Below are positions 6,115 to 7,583 of a DNA stretch of 7,583 nucleotides, one piece after another. Below the pieces are notes generated by a model. The model did not search any database and was not told the origin of the DNA. It was given only the letters and a program-made list of their open reading frames with translations. The translations under genes and the position numbers were made by a program. Source of the DNA: Desulfobacterales bacterium. Lineage in GTDB: Bacteria; Desulfobacterota; Desulfobacteria; Desulfobacterales; Desulfosalsimonadaceae. Every line of letters begins with the position of its first letter. Within the stretch, counting starts at the first letter, position 1. The DNA lies in the NCBI GenBank assembly GCA_018224315.1, contig JAGTVF010000245.1, forward strand, positions 1-7,583. Reading direction: 5' to 3'.

Positions 6115-6327
6115 CTATTGTTCAATGATGCGCAGGCAGTCCTGGGGCAGCCGGTGCGTGCCTTTTTCATCCAGGCTTACCTCGATCAAGGCATCCGGGT
6201 CGTTTTTACTGACATCCGGATCCGTGATAATGCCGTGCAGCCCGATAAATGCCTCCATGTAATCTTCCCAGCTTTCATCGGTGGAGCGTTGAAAAATTTC
6301 CACTTTCTGGCCCTGTCGAAATGTCAT
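6115..6327 (-). CDS. Small protein of unknown family (70 aa) in the electron-transfer operon
   Basis: I do not recognise a named family. The 70-residue product is acidic and looks beta-rich, possibly a small SH3-like barrel: FRQGQKVEIFQR near the N-terminus, an acidic aromatic stretch (DESWEDYMEAFIG), a HGIITDPD turn, then DALIEVSLDEKGTHRLPQDC and a final LRIIE strand. There is one cysteine (C65), no membrane segment and no signal peptide. Support for it being real comes from a full AGGAGGT site seven bases before the ATG at 6327 and from its position: 44 bp after the flavoprotein stop and 25 bp before the HoxU-like start, all in one direction. Inference: a small accessory or assembly factor for the neighbouring redox subunits. 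A chance reading frame is possible but unlikely given the strong ribosome site. Confidence 0.75.
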   Translation of the reverse strand: MTFRQGQKVEIFQRSTDESWEDYMEAFIGLHGIITDPDVSKNDPDALIEVSLDEKGTHRLPQDCLRIIEQ

Positions 6328-6334
6328 GATCCGT

Positions 6335-6341
6335 ACCTCCT
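6335..6341 (-). promoter_or_regulatory. Strong ribosome binding site of the 70-residue protein
   Basis: AGGAGGT on the minus strand lies seven bases before the ATG at 6327. It sets this start over the upstream ATGs at 6438 and 6429, which lie inside the flavoprotein gene. Confidence 0.8.
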
Positions 6342-6371
6342 GACGGGATTGCGCGCATTTTGCCGAGTTGA

Positions 6372-7583
6372 CTATCTGGGCGGCGGCGTGATTTCCGCAT
6401 GCTGCCCGCCGCTTTGGCGCCTGGCACATTCCAGGCATATGCGTCGGCCGTTTGACGTGGGGCTGACATCCCGCACGCGTTTGACAATATAATCATGGTA
6501 TCGGGCCGGGCCGAGCACGGCACCGCAGACTTCGCAGTATTCAAGCTGCAGACGGTTGAGCACGGTCCCGCATAAAGAAAGCTCCCGGTAGCCGTCGCGG
6601 TCTGTCATCTGCATGGCACCGGTGGGGCAGTTGGTGGCACAGGCACCGCATGCGATGCAGCGTTCGGCGGTGATGCGCAGATCCGTGGCACCGGGGTTGT
6701 CAAAATCCATGTATCCCAGGCAGAGCGCTTCAATTCCCATTTTGTCCCGGCAGATTTCCACGCACCGGCCGCACCGGATGCAGATGTCACAGCGCAGGCA
6801 TCTTTTGGACTCTTCATGGGCCTGCTGCTCATCGAATCCCAGGTGAACCTGCTGAAACGTAATGCGCCGCCGCTCATTGCTTAATTGGCGCATTTTCGGC
6901 CGGTCCAGGTCCATTTTCAAAGAAGCGGGCATGTCAAAGTGCGGCAGGCGCCTGCGGCGGACCGGAACCCGCGGAAGGGCGGGCTGGGCAATGCCTTCAA
7001 AGTGACGGTGGATGGCCGAGGCGGCCTTTTTGCCGCCGGCAATGGCTTCCACCACGGTTGCCGGGCCGGTAACCGCATCGCCAACAGCAAAAACGCCCTG
7101 CTGGTTGGTTTGCATGGTCACTGTGTGGACCCGGATGGTATTGCGCCGGGTCCAGTCCACCTCTTCCAGCGCCTCAAGGCCCTCGGGCCGGATTTCCTGG
7201 CCGATGGCCGGGACAATAACGTCGGCTTCAATGACGTGCTCGCTTCCCTCCACCGGGACCGGGCGCCGGCGGCCGGATTCATCCGGTTCGCTTAGTTCGG
7301 CACGCACGCAAACAATGCCGGTGGCACGGCCGTCGGCTCCCTGGACCTGCTTGGGAATGGTCAGGTATGAAAAGCCCACGCCTTCTTCTTCTGCTTCCAC
7401 CACTTCCTGGTGATGGGCCGGCATCTGGTCATGGGTCCGCCGGTAAAGAACGGTCACCCTTTCGCAGCCCAGGCGCAGGCAGGTGCGGGCCGCATCAATG
7501 GCCACGTTGCCGCCGCCGACCACGGCCACTTTTTTGCCGGGCCGCCGGTGATCGCCAAGGCTGACGCGCCGCAGAAACGCCAC
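6372..7583 (-). CDS. GltD-like NAD(P)H/FAD oxidoreductase with C-terminal ferredoxin clusters (5' end outside window)
   Basis: The C-terminal 403 or so residues of a pyridine-nucleotide-disulfide-type flavoprotein related to the glutamate synthase small subunit. Visible residues 18-50 are a Rossmann motif (VAVVGGGNVAIDAAR) followed by VLYRRTHDQMPA, whose arginines in GltD-type enzymes favour NADPH. GVFAVGDAVTGPATVVEAI (163-181) is the FAD-binding signature. Residues 262-278 hold a run of cysteines (CLRCDICIRCGRC, then C278) and 309-319 a second ferredoxin motif (CIACGACATNC, then PTG). C350/C353 and C383/C386 form a terminal CxxC pair. The gene begins beyond the right edge; the GTG-initiated frame at 7583 falls inside the second nucleotide-binding domain and is not a true start. 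The FAD-binding N-terminal Rossmann fold must lie outside. It probably connects the NAD(P)H pool to the operon's iron-sulfur chain. GltD itself is excluded by the C-terminal clusters; an SfrB-like or NuoF-fused form remains possible. Confidence 0.88.
   Translation of the reverse strand: MAFLRRVSLGDHRRPGKKVAVVGGGNVAIDAARTCLRLGCERVTVLYRRTHDQMPAHHQEVVEAEEEGVGFSYLTIPKQVQGADGRATGIVCVRAELSEPDESGRRRPVPVEGSEHVIEADVIVPAIGQEIRPEGLEALEEVDWTRRNTIRVHTVTMQTNQQGVFAVGDAVTGPATVVEAIAGGKKAASAIHRHFEGIAQPALPRVPVRRRRLPHFDMPASLKMDLDRPKMRQLSNERRRITFQQVHLGFDEQQAHEESKRCLRCDICIRCGRCVEICRDKMGIEALCLGYMDFDNPGATDLRITAERCIACGACATNCPTGAMQMTDRDGYRELSLCGTVLNRLQLEYCEVCGAVLGPARYHDYIVKRVRDVSPTSNGRRICLECARRQSGGQHAEITPPPR

Noticed and set aside
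7581..7583. GTG at the right edge as the start of the flavoprotein
   Set aside because: It falls just before the second Rossmann motif; GltD-type proteins have an FAD-binding Rossmann fold before this point, so the gene must continue beyond the window.

Overview
The window looks like a chromosomal segment from an anaerobic bacterium, most likely a Desulfobacterota (sulfate-reducing or syntrophic deltaproteobacterial) lineage. This rests on protein families seen in the sequence: a DUF3786-type protein, a rubrerythrin-like diiron protein, a cytoplasmic PsrA/PhsA-type molybdopterin enzyme and iron-sulfur/flavin electron-transfer subunits. No rRNA, tRNA, CRISPR array or insertion sequence was seen, and the taxonomic call is inference.

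Layout. Two plus-strand genes lie at the left: the 3' part of an MltF-type lytic transglycosylase (1-885), then a small antibiotic-biosynthesis-monooxygenase (ABM) fold protein (925-1218). Everything else is on the minus strand. Reading leftward from the right edge there is a five-gene run: a GltD-like NAD(P)H/FAD oxidoreductase with ferredoxin clusters (7583-6372, 5' end outside the window), a 70-residue protein of unknown family (6327-6115), a HoxU/NuoG-N-like iron-sulfur protein (6089-5328), a rubrerythrin-like protein (5313-4840) and a PsrA/PhsA-like molybdopterin oxidoreductase (4785-2698). The run is closed by a perfect 13-bp hairpin at 2643-2681. A separate two-gene unit follows: a DUF3786 protein (2486-1881) and a YkgJ-type cysteine-cluster protein (1869-1270). 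It converges on the plus-strand genes at about 1220-1269.

How the genes may work together. The five-gene run reads as a soluble electron-transfer system. The flavoprotein would exchange electrons with NAD(P)H, the HoxU-like protein would relay them through iron-sulfur clusters, and the molybdopterin enzyme would reduce or oxidise an unknown, possibly sulfur-containing, substrate. The molybdopterin protein shows no Tat signal, and neither the PsrB/PhsB ferredoxin nor the PsrC/PhsC membrane anchor is present here, so a cytoplasmic NAD(P)H-linked enzyme is the favoured inference. Two details stand out. The flavoprotein and the HoxU-like protein carry the same C-terminal module (ferredoxin cluster plus a CxxC...CxxC ribbon) with identical cysteine spacing. 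The HoxU-like protein has also lost the His/Cys3 cluster motif expected between its 2Fe-2S and 4Fe-4S regions.
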